A stretch of 64,000 nucleotides of DNA. It comes from Scytonema hofmannii PCC 7110. Lineage in GTDB: Bacteria; Cyanobacteriota; Cyanobacteriia; Cyanobacteriales; Nostocaceae. Position numbers and translations under genes: made by a program. The stretch covers positions 186,001 to 250,000 of the forward strand of contig NZ_KQ976354.1 of the NCBI RefSeq assembly GCF_000346485.2. Reading direction: 5' to 3'. The notes beneath the pieces were generated by a model. That model was not told the origin of the DNA. It made no database searches and was given only the letters and a program-made list of their open reading frames with translations. This document shows positions 26,122 through 34,793 of the stretch, in pieces; the first letter of the stretch is position 1, and the number at the start of each line of letters is the position of its first letter.

Positions 26122-27711
26122 CTAAATCCGCAACTTAACCTCTACCACTTTCCCTTCATCCACAACCGCACACATGATGCACTCGCGCAACAGACGTTTT
26201 TTATCCATAGGGTTCTCTATACCTTTCCAAAAATCCCTGTTGCTGAATGCAGCTATAATCCTTTCTCGGCTGATGAGCAAAGCTCGATCGCTTCTTTCTC
26301 CACTATCAAGCAACTCAGCAATTTGCAGGTGGATCCCCTGTTTGGCTGTCTCAATAGCAGGGTTGTTACCAGGGATTGATTCTAGGGCTTGGAGTTGCGA
26401 TCGCAATTCTTGTAATTCTTTGCTTTCTACCACAGGTGTATTCTTTTGTTCCCCCAGTACAGAAAGGCGTTGTGCTTCCTTAACCAGAAACTCAATAATT
26501 TGGTCTTCAAGATCAAAGTTAGTAATTGCAGTTTTATGCTGGCACATACCATTTTTCAGGTAATATGTGCATTGGTAATATGATTTATATCTGCTATCTT
26601 TTCTGCTTTGGTAGGTTGCAACCTTGACGAATTTAGCATTGCATTTTGCACAGACTATCAAACCTTGGAAGATATTCAGTTTTTGTGGATCGCGATCGCC
26701 ATGTGACGCCCATGCATTCTTGCGATTACCACGAATAATTCCTTTAATTTCTTGATGCTGTTGAAATGTAATTAATGCTTGGTCGTCGTGCGTGTTCCAA
26801 AAAACGTTAATCTCATCAAAAGACTTTTTGTTCCCATTTTCCTTAACCGTACCATAAGGAGTTCCACCAGCCAGCACTGGATTAGTTAACCAATCTCGAA
26901 TGCCAGTAGTCGTCCATCTCAGCCCTGAGTATGGGTAACGCAGCCCTGCATTAGACTTTTCATCTATTTTTTTCTTTAATGTTTTTTGAGTCAGCGTATC
27001 ATCTTCATCAATTGAATAATTCCCTGATTTCATAACATATTTTTCCGAACATTTTGAACCAACACCAAAAAATTCATTTAATTTCTTAGCTGTTTGCGTG
27101 CAGCTACCAACCTGATAAAAAGTTTTCAATATAAATTGTGCAACTTCAACCACCGATAACTCTTGCTTGCTATCAATTAAACAAATACAGGGGTCATTAT
27201 TAAAAACATATTTGTCTTTTTCAATTTTGTAACCAAACGGTGCAAAAAAATGGCTTTTCTTCTCTTTGCGCCGCAGTTCGCGCTCCTTCCGAATTCGCAA
27301 GCCCAACATTTTCACCTCATGCTTGGCTACATCTAACCGAATATCAACCGTCAGTTCTCCCCCTACTGAATCCAAATCGAACGGATCGTCAAGAGCAACT
27401 GGTTTAATTTTTTTCTTTTGAAGTTCACTTATAAGTTTGTAAAAGATGACTTGCGATGCTGCAACTCTATCTAATCGAGTAAATTTTAAGAATTTGATAT
27501 CGTGATTAGTTGGGAGTTCTTGAACTGCTTTAATTAAGTTAAGTAGACCTTTGCGATCGTGCTTGGTGCGTTTGTCAATATCAAAAAAGATTTTTCTCAC
27601 ACCCGCATCTCTCAGCCTCTGCATTTGCTTGAGAAGCGCGTCTTTGTCTTGCGCTTGCTCGTCGGTTGAGACTCGCGCATAGCCCCAAGAATCAAAATCA
27701 GTAGAATCCAT
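26122..27711 (-). CDS. Large serine recombinase, XisF-like
   Basis: 529 residues. The N-terminal resolvase domain starts SWGYARVSTDEQAQDKDALL, with the nucleophilic Ser at about residue 15, and continues FLKFTRLDRVAASQVIFYKL. A recombinase domain follows (FFAPFGYKIEKDKYVF, then the TGIRDWLTNPVLAG word near 280), and then a zinc ribbon (IVCAKCNAKFVK...YYQCTYYLKNGMCQHK). The C-terminal coiled coil (ELQELRSQLQALE) completes the plan of large serine integrases. XisF of Anabaena excises the fdxN element in heterocysts by the same chemistry. Gene size, domain order and the nearby XisI-like gene fit this group. Attachment sites could not be located. Confidence 0.85.
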   Translation of the reverse strand: MDSTDFDSWGYARVSTDEQAQDKDALLKQMQRLRDAGVRKIFFDIDKRTKHDRKGLLNLIKAVQELPTNHDIKFLKFTRLDRVAASQVIFYKLISELQKKKIKPVALDDPFDLDSVGGELTVDIRLDVAKHEVKMLGLRIRKERELRRKEKKSHFFAPFGYKIEKDKYVFNNDPCICLIDSKQELSVVEVAQFILKTFYQVGSCTQTAKKLNEFFGVGSKCSEKYVMKSGNYSIDEDDTLTQKTLKKKIDEKSNAGLRYPYSGLRWTTTGIRDWLTNPVLAGGTPYGTVKENGNKKSFDEINVFWNTHDDQALITFQQHQEIKGIIRGNRKNAWASHGDRDPQKLNIFQGLIVCAKCNAKFVKVATYQSRKDSRYKSYYQCTYYLKNGMCQHKTAITNFDLEDQIIEFLVKEAQRLSVLGEQKNTPVVESKELQELRSQLQALESIPGNNPAIETAKQGIHLQIAELLDSGERSDRALLISRERIIAAFSNRDFWKGIENPMDKKRLLRECIMCAVVDEGKVVEVKLRI

Positions 27712-27851
27712 AGAATATAAGTCATGTAGCGATTACAAAACTTACTTTATATCATTTCCAGTTGAATAATTATGGTTAAATCTTACACAAAGGCGGCTAA
27801 GAGGATGTTTTAAAATTGTTAGCCTCATATAATGAGCTACTACACAAAAAA

Positions 27852-27869
27852 AGTCCGCCTGCGCGGACT
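27852..27869. terminator. Hairpin AGTCCGC-ctgc-GCGGACT
   Basis: Seven-base-pair GC-rich stem with a four-base loop, preceded by a run of A (on the other strand a U-tract). It lies between the divergent recombinase promoter region and the end of the nucleoside hydrolase gene and could end minus-strand transcription. The same word is also a common dispersed element in cyanobacteria. Confidence 0.55.
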
Positions 27870-27987
27870 AACAAGAAATCAAGGTTTTGAAACCCATGAA
27901 GGTGGATTTTACTTATATAGTTGCGATTTCTAATCGTCAAGGCAAGTATAAATTGGGACTTGACAAATATTCTCTATGGCGCAAAAA

Positions 27988-28027
27988 AAGACACTATAGT
28001 TTAGCGATCGCTAAACTATAGTGTCTT
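27988..28027. repeat. Perfect 40-bp palindrome centred on GCGATCGC
   Basis: Two 20-base arms (AAGACACTATAGTTTAGCGA and its exact complement) with no loop and a HIP1 octamer at the centre. It overlaps the last four codons and the stop of the nucleoside hydrolase gene (28016-28018), so the transcript would fold its own end. It is probably a terminator, flanked by an A-run at 27982-27989 that becomes a U-tract on the minus strand. Confidence 0.8.
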
Positions 28028-29197
28028 CCGCTTGAGGAATGCGAACCCTCCCCCGACAGCCAGGAAACCTAAAATTGTTGAAGGTTCGGGAACAGCTACT
28101 GTTCGAGCCGAAAAAATCTCGCTGGATTTAAATGAAAGATTATTAAAATTAGGGCTGAATGACACGTAAACATTTGGTGTCAGCGAATCATCTACAACGG
28201 TTTGTCCTTGAGCAATACTTGGAGCCGATGTTATATCAACTCTTAGAGGTAGTAGCACTTCCGAGACAAAGTTCGGTTCACTTAAGTTGATAGCAGCGAC
28301 CAAATCCCAAACTTGCGTAGGGTTTTGCTCTCCTCCTGAAATGAATGCAAAGGAATAATCCATGAGTTGTGCGGCTAGTAAACTTTCAGGGGTTCCTCCA
28401 TTTCTCCAAGCATCTCGATCTGCTACAGTGAACAACGTATTATTTGTTGCATCTAATGGTGTCAAGAAGATTGGCAAGCCAGATGCAAAAACCTCTTGAG
28501 CTGCTAACGGATCGGCCCAGATGTTAAACTCAGAAACGGCATTCTGCGCCAATATAGGATCTGTATGAAAGCTGAGATTACCCTCCGTAAAAACAGCACC
28601 ACCCATAACTTCGACCGCAGCAACGTTGTTCACAATCGATGGATCTCGCCGCAATGCTTCTGCTATATTAGTCAGCGAACCTGTTGCTAAAATTGCAACT
28701 GGATCTGGTGACTGTTTGATGGTGTCAATAATGAGTTGAGCTGCGTCTCGTTGGTCAACACTCTCTTGGGCTGTCTCTGTCAAAGGTGGTACAAAGGGTG
28801 AGTAAAAAGCATCAGAATCTACTCGAAACAATTCTGGATACCTATTATCTCCAGCCAGTGGATCTTCACTCCCGACTCCAACTGGGATTCCTGTGACACC
28901 TAATCGAGTGAGAGATCGCATCAAGTTGTTACTGAATAACTGTGGACGAGCAATTCCTTGAGAAATCGTAATCGCTTTGACATCAAACTTAGGGTTTTGC
29001 AGCATATACGCCAGTGCAATTAAACCATCCTGGCTACCATCATCGTCCAGAATCAAAGGAACGGGTCTTTCAGTATCAAACGCTAGATTAGCACCAAGGG
29101 CTGGTTTGCTATAGCTGACATCGAGAAAAATTGCTACACTGAACGCTACTACCGTGGCAATGTGTGAAAGAAGATTTCTCATCGTTAGTAAACGCAT
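28016..29197 (-). CDS. Exported nucleoside hydrolase-like protein with PEP-CTERM
   Basis: 393 residues. The N-terminus has a signal sequence (NLLSHIATVVAFSVAIFLDV). The mature part follows inosine-uridine nucleoside hydrolases: PLILDDDGSQDGLIALAYML is the Asp-rich metal-binding motif (usual form DTDPGIDD), then VAILATGSLTNIAEALRRDP and VEVMGGAVFTEGN. The C-terminus VPEPSTILGFLAVGGGFAFL followed by KRK is a complete PEP-CTERM sorting signal, so the enzyme is exported and anchored or processed by an exosortase. The Asp motif is altered (DDDGSQDG), so activity is not certain. Its role may be nucleoside scavenging outside the cell. Confidence 0.85.
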   Translation of the reverse strand: MRLLTMRNLLSHIATVVAFSVAIFLDVSYSKPALGANLAFDTERPVPLILDDDGSQDGLIALAYMLQNPKFDVKAITISQGIARPQLFSNNLMRSLTRLGVTGIPVGVGSEDPLAGDNRYPELFRVDSDAFYSPFVPPLTETAQESVDQRDAAQLIIDTIKQSPDPVAILATGSLTNIAEALRRDPSIVNNVAAVEVMGGAVFTEGNLSFHTDPILAQNAVSEFNIWADPLAAQEVFASGLPIFLTPLDATNNTLFTVADRDAWRNGGTPESLLAAQLMDYSFAFISGGEQNPTQVWDLVAAINLSEPNFVSEVLLPLRVDITSAPSIAQGQTVVDDSLTPNVYVSFSPNFNNLSFKSSEIFSARTVAVPEPSTILGFLAVGGGFAFLKRKTL

Positions 29198-29302
29198 GGT
29201 GGTTGATAATTGGGCATAGTAAAGCTCTTAACTGTTTTCTTGCCAAAATTAAAGTGTTTATACTGAGACTTTATTAAATCTTTAAATTCACTATTTGAAT
29301 AG

Positions 29303-29641
29303 CGCGATCGCAATCTGCAAACCACCATCGCCATATTGGGTGTCGGCTTAAGTGCTGCGGGAATTGGTTCTAGCACCGCACCCTACATAATTCCCCAACA
29401 ACAGCCACCAACACCAATGCAGCTGCCTTTTACTACGTCTTATCCGCATCCCTTTGCTCTGTCGGTACTGTTAAGTCTGCTTTTTGGTGTTGTAGGAGCA
29501 TTTGTTGGTTGGGGGTTGAGTTATTTGTTGCAAGCGATTGCTGCACACAGATATAAAGCTATTCAAGTCAGTAGTCATCAGCTAGTAATCTCAACCAGAA
29601 GTCAGCAAAGTTTGCCGCAAGAGGGAAAACAAAACAAATAA
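29303..29641 (+). pseudogene. 3' fragment of a membrane protein gene
   Basis: The open frame starts right after a TAG at 29300-29302 and reads RDRNLQTTIAILGVGLSAAG, then IGSSTAPYIIPQ, then a hydrophobic segment (FALSVLLSLLFGVVGAFVGW) and a polar tail. This is the appearance of the last ~110 residues of a CorA-like or other two-helix membrane protein. The 5' part is missing, so it is called as a remnant; a product from ATG 29336 is possible. Confidence 0.5.
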
Positions 29642-29674
29642 TTGCTAAAAATCTACTGTTTTGCACAATCACCA

Positions 29675-30040
29675 TCACTTTGGTTGCCATATGATGTGCG
29701 ATTGCTTCGCTAACAAACCTGCCAATCGTTCAGCTTCGGCTAGATTATCTTCTCTATTGGGTAAACCAACAATATTGGCATGGTTTATGGAATCCTGTTC
29801 CACATCCAAACCAATTTCCCGAACACGTCCAACCTCAAGACTGGCAACTCCATAACATTTGCGAAAAAAACCAGCACATTGTTCTGGAGAACACACACTT
29901 GCAAGATGGACCGAAAGCCCAGGTTCACTATCTCGTAGAAAATATGCATCTGCCTTCACACAAGCTGTTTCCTCCGAAATCCACTGTTTACGCAGCAGCG
30001 CTCGATAAACAACTGCATCTTCTGGTTGGCTTAAATTGGG
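29675..30040 (-). CDS. Conserved hypothetical, probable 5' frameshift
   Basis: The coding frame reads NLSQPEDAVVYRALLRKQWI, then SEETACVKADAYFLRDSEPG, and ends IIWQPK. The ATG that overlaps the stop of the upstream gene (ATGA at 30041-30044) is in a different frame: ATGACCC has one C too many to reach this frame. Either a one-base insertion in the CCC run has broken the start, or translation begins at the internal GTG 29959 (94 residues). The family is not recognised. It is paired with the gene at 30041. Confidence 0.6.
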   Translation of the reverse strand, partial: PNLSQPEDAVVYRALLRKQWISEETACVKADAYFLRDSEPGLSVHLASVCSPEQCAGFFRKCYGVASLEVGRVREIGLDVEQDSINHANIVGLPNREDNLAEAERLAGLLAKQSHIIWQPK

Positions 30041-30442
30041 TCATGCTTGATTCAGCCACTCTAGCCACTGCACCAATATGGATGCTGTTACATCCCGTTC
30101 GATGGCGTAATTGTCTCCTATCTCATGGTATAAATAAGCTTGTTGTTCGGCTGTACCTGGACAAACCAACCGGACTTCACCTTCGGGTGACTGTTTACTC
30201 CATGTTAGTCGAATCCCCCCTTGCTCATCCGTCGAAGCTGATGCTCTGGGAAAGCGATTGCCCATTGCTTCGTAGGCATCCATGACTAATTGCATTGCCA
30301 ACTTAAAAGAGGATTGACTTGGTTGTAAAATTCCATACTCATCAGTCTCATCTTCTTCTAAAAGAGCAACGAGCCGCTTTAATGTCACTGCAATATCGCT
30401 GCTAGAGGGTTTTGCTGACTGAGCAACCGCCATAAAACTCAA
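30041..30442 (-). CDS. Hypothetical protein, partner of the downstream gene
   Basis: 133 residues, acidic, with an N-terminal helical part (SDIAVTLKRLVALLEEDETD) and a beta-rich C-terminal part (GGIRLTWSKQSPEGEVRLVC, then YLYHEIGDNYAIERDV). No signal peptide. Its stop overlaps the start of the next gene by four bases (ATGA), the spacing of a two-gene toxin-antitoxin-like or enzyme pair. Such pairs are common in cyanobacterial accessory regions, but the function is unknown. Confidence 0.68.
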   Translation of the reverse strand: MSFMAVAQSAKPSSSDIAVTLKRLVALLEEDETDEYGILQPSQSSFKLAMQLVMDAYEAMGNRFPRASASTDEQGGIRLTWSKQSPEGEVRLVCPGTAEQQAYLYHEIGDNYAIERDVTASILVQWLEWLNQA

Positions 30443-30451
30443 GTAAATTAA

Positions 30452-31849
30452 GGTATTAAGACTAGTCTAACATATGCACGCTTAAACATACTTGATACTG
30501 TAAACCTAGCTCACGATCCGTTTTCTAAGCGAATTGTGAAAAGTGGCGATCGCGTAGACTTGGGACAGGGACACGAAATAGAGTTTGTGAGTGCTCCCAA
30601 CCTGCACTGGCCTGATACAATATTCAGTTTCGACCACAAAAACCAAGTCCTGTTCACCTGCGACGCCTTTGGGATGCACTACTGCAGTGATGACACCTTT
30701 GACGTCAACCTAGAGGCAATTGAACCCGACTTCAGATTTTACTACGACTGCCTCATGGGTCCCAACTCCCGTTCCTTGCTCAACGCAATGAAAAAAATGG
30801 GAGAACTTGGCAAAATTAGAATCATTGCCAACGGACACGGACCGTTGCTGTATCACAATCTTGAAATTTTGAGAGAGTGCTACCAAAGCTGGAGTCAAAG
30901 ACAAGTTAAAGTAGAAACCATCGCCGCTTTATTCTACGTCTCGGATTACGGACATAGCGAACGTCTTGCCCAGTCCATTGCTCACGGAGTCCAAAAAACT
31001 GGGGCTGGTGTTGAAATGATGGATCTGACTTCAGCCGAGATCCAAGAAATTCAAGAATTGGCAGGAAGGGCAGCTGGCATCATTATTGGTATGCCTCCAA
31101 GCGGTAACCTGGCGGCTCAAGCTGCTATCAGTTCTCTACTAGCTGTAGCAAAAGAAAAGCAAGTCATTGGACTGTTTGAATGCTACGGTCCAGATGAGGA
31201 ACCCGTAGATCCACTGCTGAGAAGATTTATCAATCTTGGCGTAAAAGAAGGATTTCCAGCAATTCGCGTCAAAGAAATTCCTACTGAAACCACATACAAA
31301 CAATGTGAAGAAGCAGGGACAACTTTAGGACAACGGCTTGTCCGCGAACGCAACATCAAGCAAGTCAAATCCATTGACGCCAACTTAGAAAAAGCTCTAG
31401 GTCGGATTAGCAACGGGCTGTACATCATCACTAGCCAAAAAGGTGATGTCCAAGAAGCAATGCTCGCATCCTGGGTAGTACAAGCTAGCTTGCAACCCTT
31501 AGGATTTACAATTTCTGTTGCCAAAGACAATGCCATTGAATCCTTAATGGAAGTAGGCAATAAGTTCGTCCTTAACGTTTTAGAAGAGGGAAATTATCAA
31601 GAATTGAAGAAGCACTTCCTCAAGCGCTTGGTTCCCGGTGTCGATCGCTTTGCTGGAGTCAAAACCCAAACAGCCAAGAACGGTTCTCCTATCCTGACAG
31701 ACGCTCTCGCTTACATGGAATGCGAAGTGACAAGCAGCATAGAATGCAGCGACCACTGGATTGTTTACTGCACTGTTTTAGATGGTCGAGTCTCCAAACC
31801 CGAAGGAATGACTGCAATCCGCCATCGTAAAGTCGGTAACTATTACTAG
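30452..31849 (+). pseudogene. flv3: Flavodiiron protein Flv3-like, N-truncated
   Basis: 437 residues from a GTG at 30536; the frame is open from 30452. It holds the second half of the beta-lactamase-like domain (APNLHWPDTIFSFD, then FTCDAFGMHYCSDDTFD), the flavodoxin domain (IAALFYVSDYGHSERLAQSI) and the C-terminal flavin-reductase domain (GLYIITSQKGDVQEAMLASW). The sequence words match Flv3. Roughly the first 140 residues are missing, including the H-x-E-x-D-H iron ligands, so O2 reduction is not expected. It lies directly upstream of flv1, the normal heterodimer partner. The upstream in-frame sequence (LNILDTVNLAHDPF) does not look like the missing part. Confidence 0.75.
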
Positions 31850-31852
31850 GAA

Positions 31853-31965
31853 TCAGTGACCAGTGACCAGTGACCAGTGACCAAGGGGACAAGGGGAATA
31901 ACCTGTTCCCCAATCCCCAATCCCCAACCCAAAATCCAAAATCCAAAATCCAAAATCCAAAATTC
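31853..31965. repeat. Short tandem repeats (ccagtga and aaaatcc units)
   Basis: Two adjacent heptamer arrays: CAGTGAC units at about 31855-31881 and AAAATCC units at about 31929-31964. Such short tandemly repeated heptamers are typical of heterocystous cyanobacteria. They fill the space between flv3 and flv1. Confidence 0.85.
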
Positions 31966-31997
31966 CCTCATCCCCCTCATCTCTCCTTCACTCAACT

Positions 31998-33710
31998 ATG
32001 ACCAATCCCAATACTCGTGACATACAAGTTTTACCGATCGCTACAAACACAACAGTATTAAGAGCACGCAGTTGGACCCGGTTGCGGTTTGAAATTGAAT
32101 ACGCACTGTCAAAAGGGACTACTTCCAATTGCTATTTAATCCAAGGTGAGAAAACTGCAATTATTGACCCGCCTCCGGAAACTTTCACTCAGATTTTTTT
32201 AGAAGCATTACAACAATCTTTAGATTTAAGTCGGTTGGATTATGTCATCCTCGGTCACTTTAATCCCAACCGAGTGCCAACCCTAAAAGCTCTTTTAGAC
32301 GCTGCACCGCAGTTAACTTTTGTTTGTTCTCTTCCTGGTGCTGCAAATTTGCGAGCAACTTTCCCCAATCACGATCTCAAAATCATGGTGATGCGGGGGA
32401 AAGAAACACTAGATTTAGGTAAAGACCATATCTTACGCTGTCTCCCCATCCCCAGCCCGCGATGGCCTGCAGGGCTTTGTACTTACGACCAGCAAACCCA
32501 AATCCTGTTTTCAAACAAGCTTTTTGGCGCTCATGTTTGTGGGGATGAAGTTTTTGATGAAGATTGGGATATTGTCAAGCCAGACCAGCGCTACTACTTT
32601 GAATGTTTGATGGCACCTCATGCAAGTCACGTACAAGCAGCTTTAGAGAAAATATCCGAACTGCAAGTGAGAATGGTCGGTACTCTTCACGGTCCTTTGG
32701 TGCGCTACGGTTTGTTGGAACTGACTCAAGAGTACGAAACATGGAGCCGTTCTCACACCGATCGCGAAATCACTGTTGCTTTGCTTTATGCCTCAGCTTA
32801 TGGAAATACGGCAACTTTAGCACAAGCGATCGCTCTTGGTTTGACCAAGGGAGGAGTTGCTGTAGAATCTATCAACTGTGAATTTGCTCAACCTGAAGAG
32901 ATTAAAGCAGCCGTAGAAAAATGTGAAGGCTTTATCATGGGTTCTCCCACCATTGGTGGTAACGTCCCAACTCCTATGCAAACTGCTTTAGGGATTGTGC
33001 TGACAATTGGTGATAATTCAAAACTGGCTGGGGTCTTTGGTTCCTTTGGTTGGAGTGGTGAAGCCTTTGATGTTATTGAAGGTAAACTCCGAGACGCAGG
33101 ATACAAATTTGGGTTTGAAACTTTAAAAGTCAAGTTTAAACCTGCAGATAACATTCTCAAACAGTGCGAAGAAACAGGTACAGACTTTGCTCAAGTCCTG
33201 AGAAAAGCTAAAAAATTACGCATGCCACAACCAGCCGCTACCCCTGTTGAACAAGCTGTAGGTCGGATAGTTGGTTCAGTTTGTGTTGTCACGGCAAAAC
33301 TTGGAGAGGTTTCAACAGGAATGTTAGGTTCTTGGGTTTCCCAAGCGACTTTTAACCCACCTGGTTTGACTGTTGCGATCGCAAAAGAGAGAGCAGTTGA
33401 ATCTCTGATGTATCCGGGAGGTAAGTTTGTCCTGAATATTATGCCAGAAGGCAATCATCAGGAATATATGAAACACTTCCGCAAAACCTTCGCACCCGGA
33501 GAAGATAGATTTGCTAGTTTTCCTACAGAAGTTGCAGAGAACGGTTGTACCGTACTAACAGACGCCTCAGCATATCTTGAATGTTCCGTGAGCAAACGCA
33601 TGGAATGTGGAGATCACTGGGTTATCTATGCAACTGTTGATAATGGAAAGCTACTCAAACCGGATGCTCTAACTGCCATTCATCACCGTAAGACAGGGAG
33701 TCATTATTAG
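31998..33710 (+). CDS. flv1: Flavodiiron protein Flv1-like
   Basis: 570 residues, full length. The N-terminal lactamase-like domain has RFEIEYALSKGTTSNCYLIQ; at the place of the H-x-E-x-D-H iron ligands it reads GHFNPNR (about residues 85-91), the non-canonical form typical of Flv1/Flv2. The flavodoxin domain (VALLYASAYGNTATLAQAIA) starts near 258 and the flavin-reductase domain (GRIVGSVCVVTAKLGEVSTG) near 420. Flv1/Flv3 reduce O2 to water using NAD(P)H or ferredoxin as electron donor and protect photosystem I, or protect nitrogenase in heterocysts (Flv1B/Flv3B). Its local Flv3 partner is truncated, so an intact partner must be encoded elsewhere or this copy is idle. Confidence 0.9.
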   Translation: MTNPNTRDIQVLPIATNTTVLRARSWTRLRFEIEYALSKGTTSNCYLIQGEKTAIIDPPPETFTQIFLEALQQSLDLSRLDYVILGHFNPNRVPTLKALLDAAPQLTFVCSLPGAANLRATFPNHDLKIMVMRGKETLDLGKDHILRCLPIPSPRWPAGLCTYDQQTQILFSNKLFGAHVCGDEVFDEDWDIVKPDQRYYFECLMAPHASHVQAALEKISELQVRMVGTLHGPLVRYGLLELTQEYETWSRSHTDREITVALLYASAYGNTATLAQAIALGLTKGGVAVESINCEFAQPEEIKAAVEKCEGFIMGSPTIGGNVPTPMQTALGIVLTIGDNSKLAGVFGSFGWSGEAFDVIEGKLRDAGYKFGFETLKVKFKPADNILKQCEETGTDFAQVLRKAKKLRMPQPAATPVEQAVGRIVGSVCVVTAKLGEVSTGMLGSWVSQATFNPPGLTVAIAKERAVESLMYPGGKFVLNIMPEGNHQEYMKHFRKTFAPGEDRFASFPTEVAENGCTVLTDASAYLECSVSKRMECGDHWVIYATVDNGKLLKPDALTAIHHRKTGSHY

Positions 33711-33826
33711 GGGTTAGGGGTTAGTGGTTATTGGTTATTGGTTATTGGTTATTGGTTATTGGTTATTAGTAGTTAACAACTAACAACTAACAACTAACGA
33801 CTAACAACTAACAACTAACAACTAAC
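33711..33826. repeat. Heptamer tandem repeats TTATTGG and CTAACAA
   Basis: At about 33735-33768 the unit ttattgg is repeated about five times, followed at about 33772-33824 by taacaac units. The second array runs into the stop codon of the FkbM methyltransferase gene (33815). These are STRR-type repeats. Confidence 0.9.
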
Positions 33827-34651
33827 TTGTAAAAAAGCATCCATGTTGTGGGGTGTGACGCTACGAGCAGGAATATATTGAAAACCCTGCTGCTCTATAG
33901 TTTTTACCAAGCCCGGATAGTCAATTACATCCGGGTGAAATTCTGCAATCATTGCCTTGACTCGTTGAAGCCATCGAAGATCTCCACAGATGAGATCCTG
34001 TTCTCCACCTTCAATGTCCATCTTGACTAAATTGACAACTTCATCTTGAGGTAAATTAGCGAGCAGCGTAGCCATAGACATCATTTTAACTTCTTCGCCA
34101 CTCTTGTTTTGCGCTTCACCTGTCACCACTCTTCCCAAGTTTGATTCATTAGATGCTTCAAAAATGACCGTTCCATCAGTGGAACCAACCGCAGCCTCTA
34201 TGACGTTGCCATTGACTCCGTTATCAGTAAAGTTTTTCTGGACAAGAGCAGCATTACTTTGATTTGGCTCTACAGCTATAATCCTGTCACAATGATAATG
34301 CTTCCACAACCAAAGACTTGTCAGACCAATATTTGCACCTAGATCTATCACCAATTTTGGTTCGAGAGGAAAAGGTAAGCGATATGCTTCATCCAGCCAT
34401 ACCTCACGAATACCTTGAATATCTCCGCGATTGAGACGGTAAGTGAGTTTCATACCACTTGAGCATTGTATAGTACGCTCCTTGTTATAAGACTTGAGGT
34501 TAAGGACTTTCAAAAACCTAAAGAGAATTAGGTCGGACGAGAGACGCACGCGAGAGTTAAAGTCATCTGCAAATGACCAAGCTTGTCTTATTTCTCGCAG
34601 TGTATATCTAGTTGTTTGCCAAAAAGAATAGAACACAGCTATCTCCTTCAA
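33815..34651 (-). CDS. FkbM family methyltransferase
   Basis: 278 residues. The SAM motif I is VIDLGANIGLTSLWLWKHY (about 103-121), followed by RIIAVEPNQSNAALVQKNF and the acidic VNLVKMDIEGGEQDLI (about 209-224), which is the FkbM hallmark. The ~50 N-terminal residues are an extra helical part. Such enzymes O-methylate sugars or natural products and often sit in polysaccharide loci. It is convergent with flv1 and 140 bp from the glycoside hydrolase gene on the same strand, which supports a carbohydrate role. Confidence 0.86.
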   Translation of the reverse strand: MKEIAVFYSFWQTTRYTLREIRQAWSFADDFNSRVRLSSDLILFRFLKVLNLKSYNKERTIQCSSGMKLTYRLNRGDIQGIREVWLDEAYRLPFPLEPKLVIDLGANIGLTSLWLWKHYHCDRIIAVEPNQSNAALVQKNFTDNGVNGNVIEAAVGSTDGTVIFEASNESNLGRVVTGEAQNKSGEEVKMMSMATLLANLPQDEVVNLVKMDIEGGEQDLICGDLRWLQRVKAMIAEFHPDVIDYPGLVKTIEQQGFQYIPARSVTPHNMDAFLQVSC

Positions 34652-34722
34652 GCGAGCAGCACCTTGAGCATTTCAAAGAATCGGAACCGTGTCAATCATA
34701 ATTTCGAGAGATTTTTATCTAT

Positions 34723-34793
34723 CACTCACAACTGTACGGGTGCAATGCCTTGCTCACCACTCACAACTGTACGGGCGCAATGCCTTGCGCTCC
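34723..34793. repeat. Two tandem copies of a ~34-bp dispersed repeat
   Basis: The unit actcacaactgtacgggygc followed by aatgccttgc occurs twice in direct tandem (34723-34754 and 34758-34793), with small differences. It belongs to the same GGGCGCAA...GCGC family as other copies in the window. It lies at the 3' end of the glycoside hydrolase gene. Confidence 0.75.

Noticed and set aside
26062-26563. Plus-strand frames opposite the serine recombinase gene
   Set aside because: They are antisense shadows of the well-supported recombinase.
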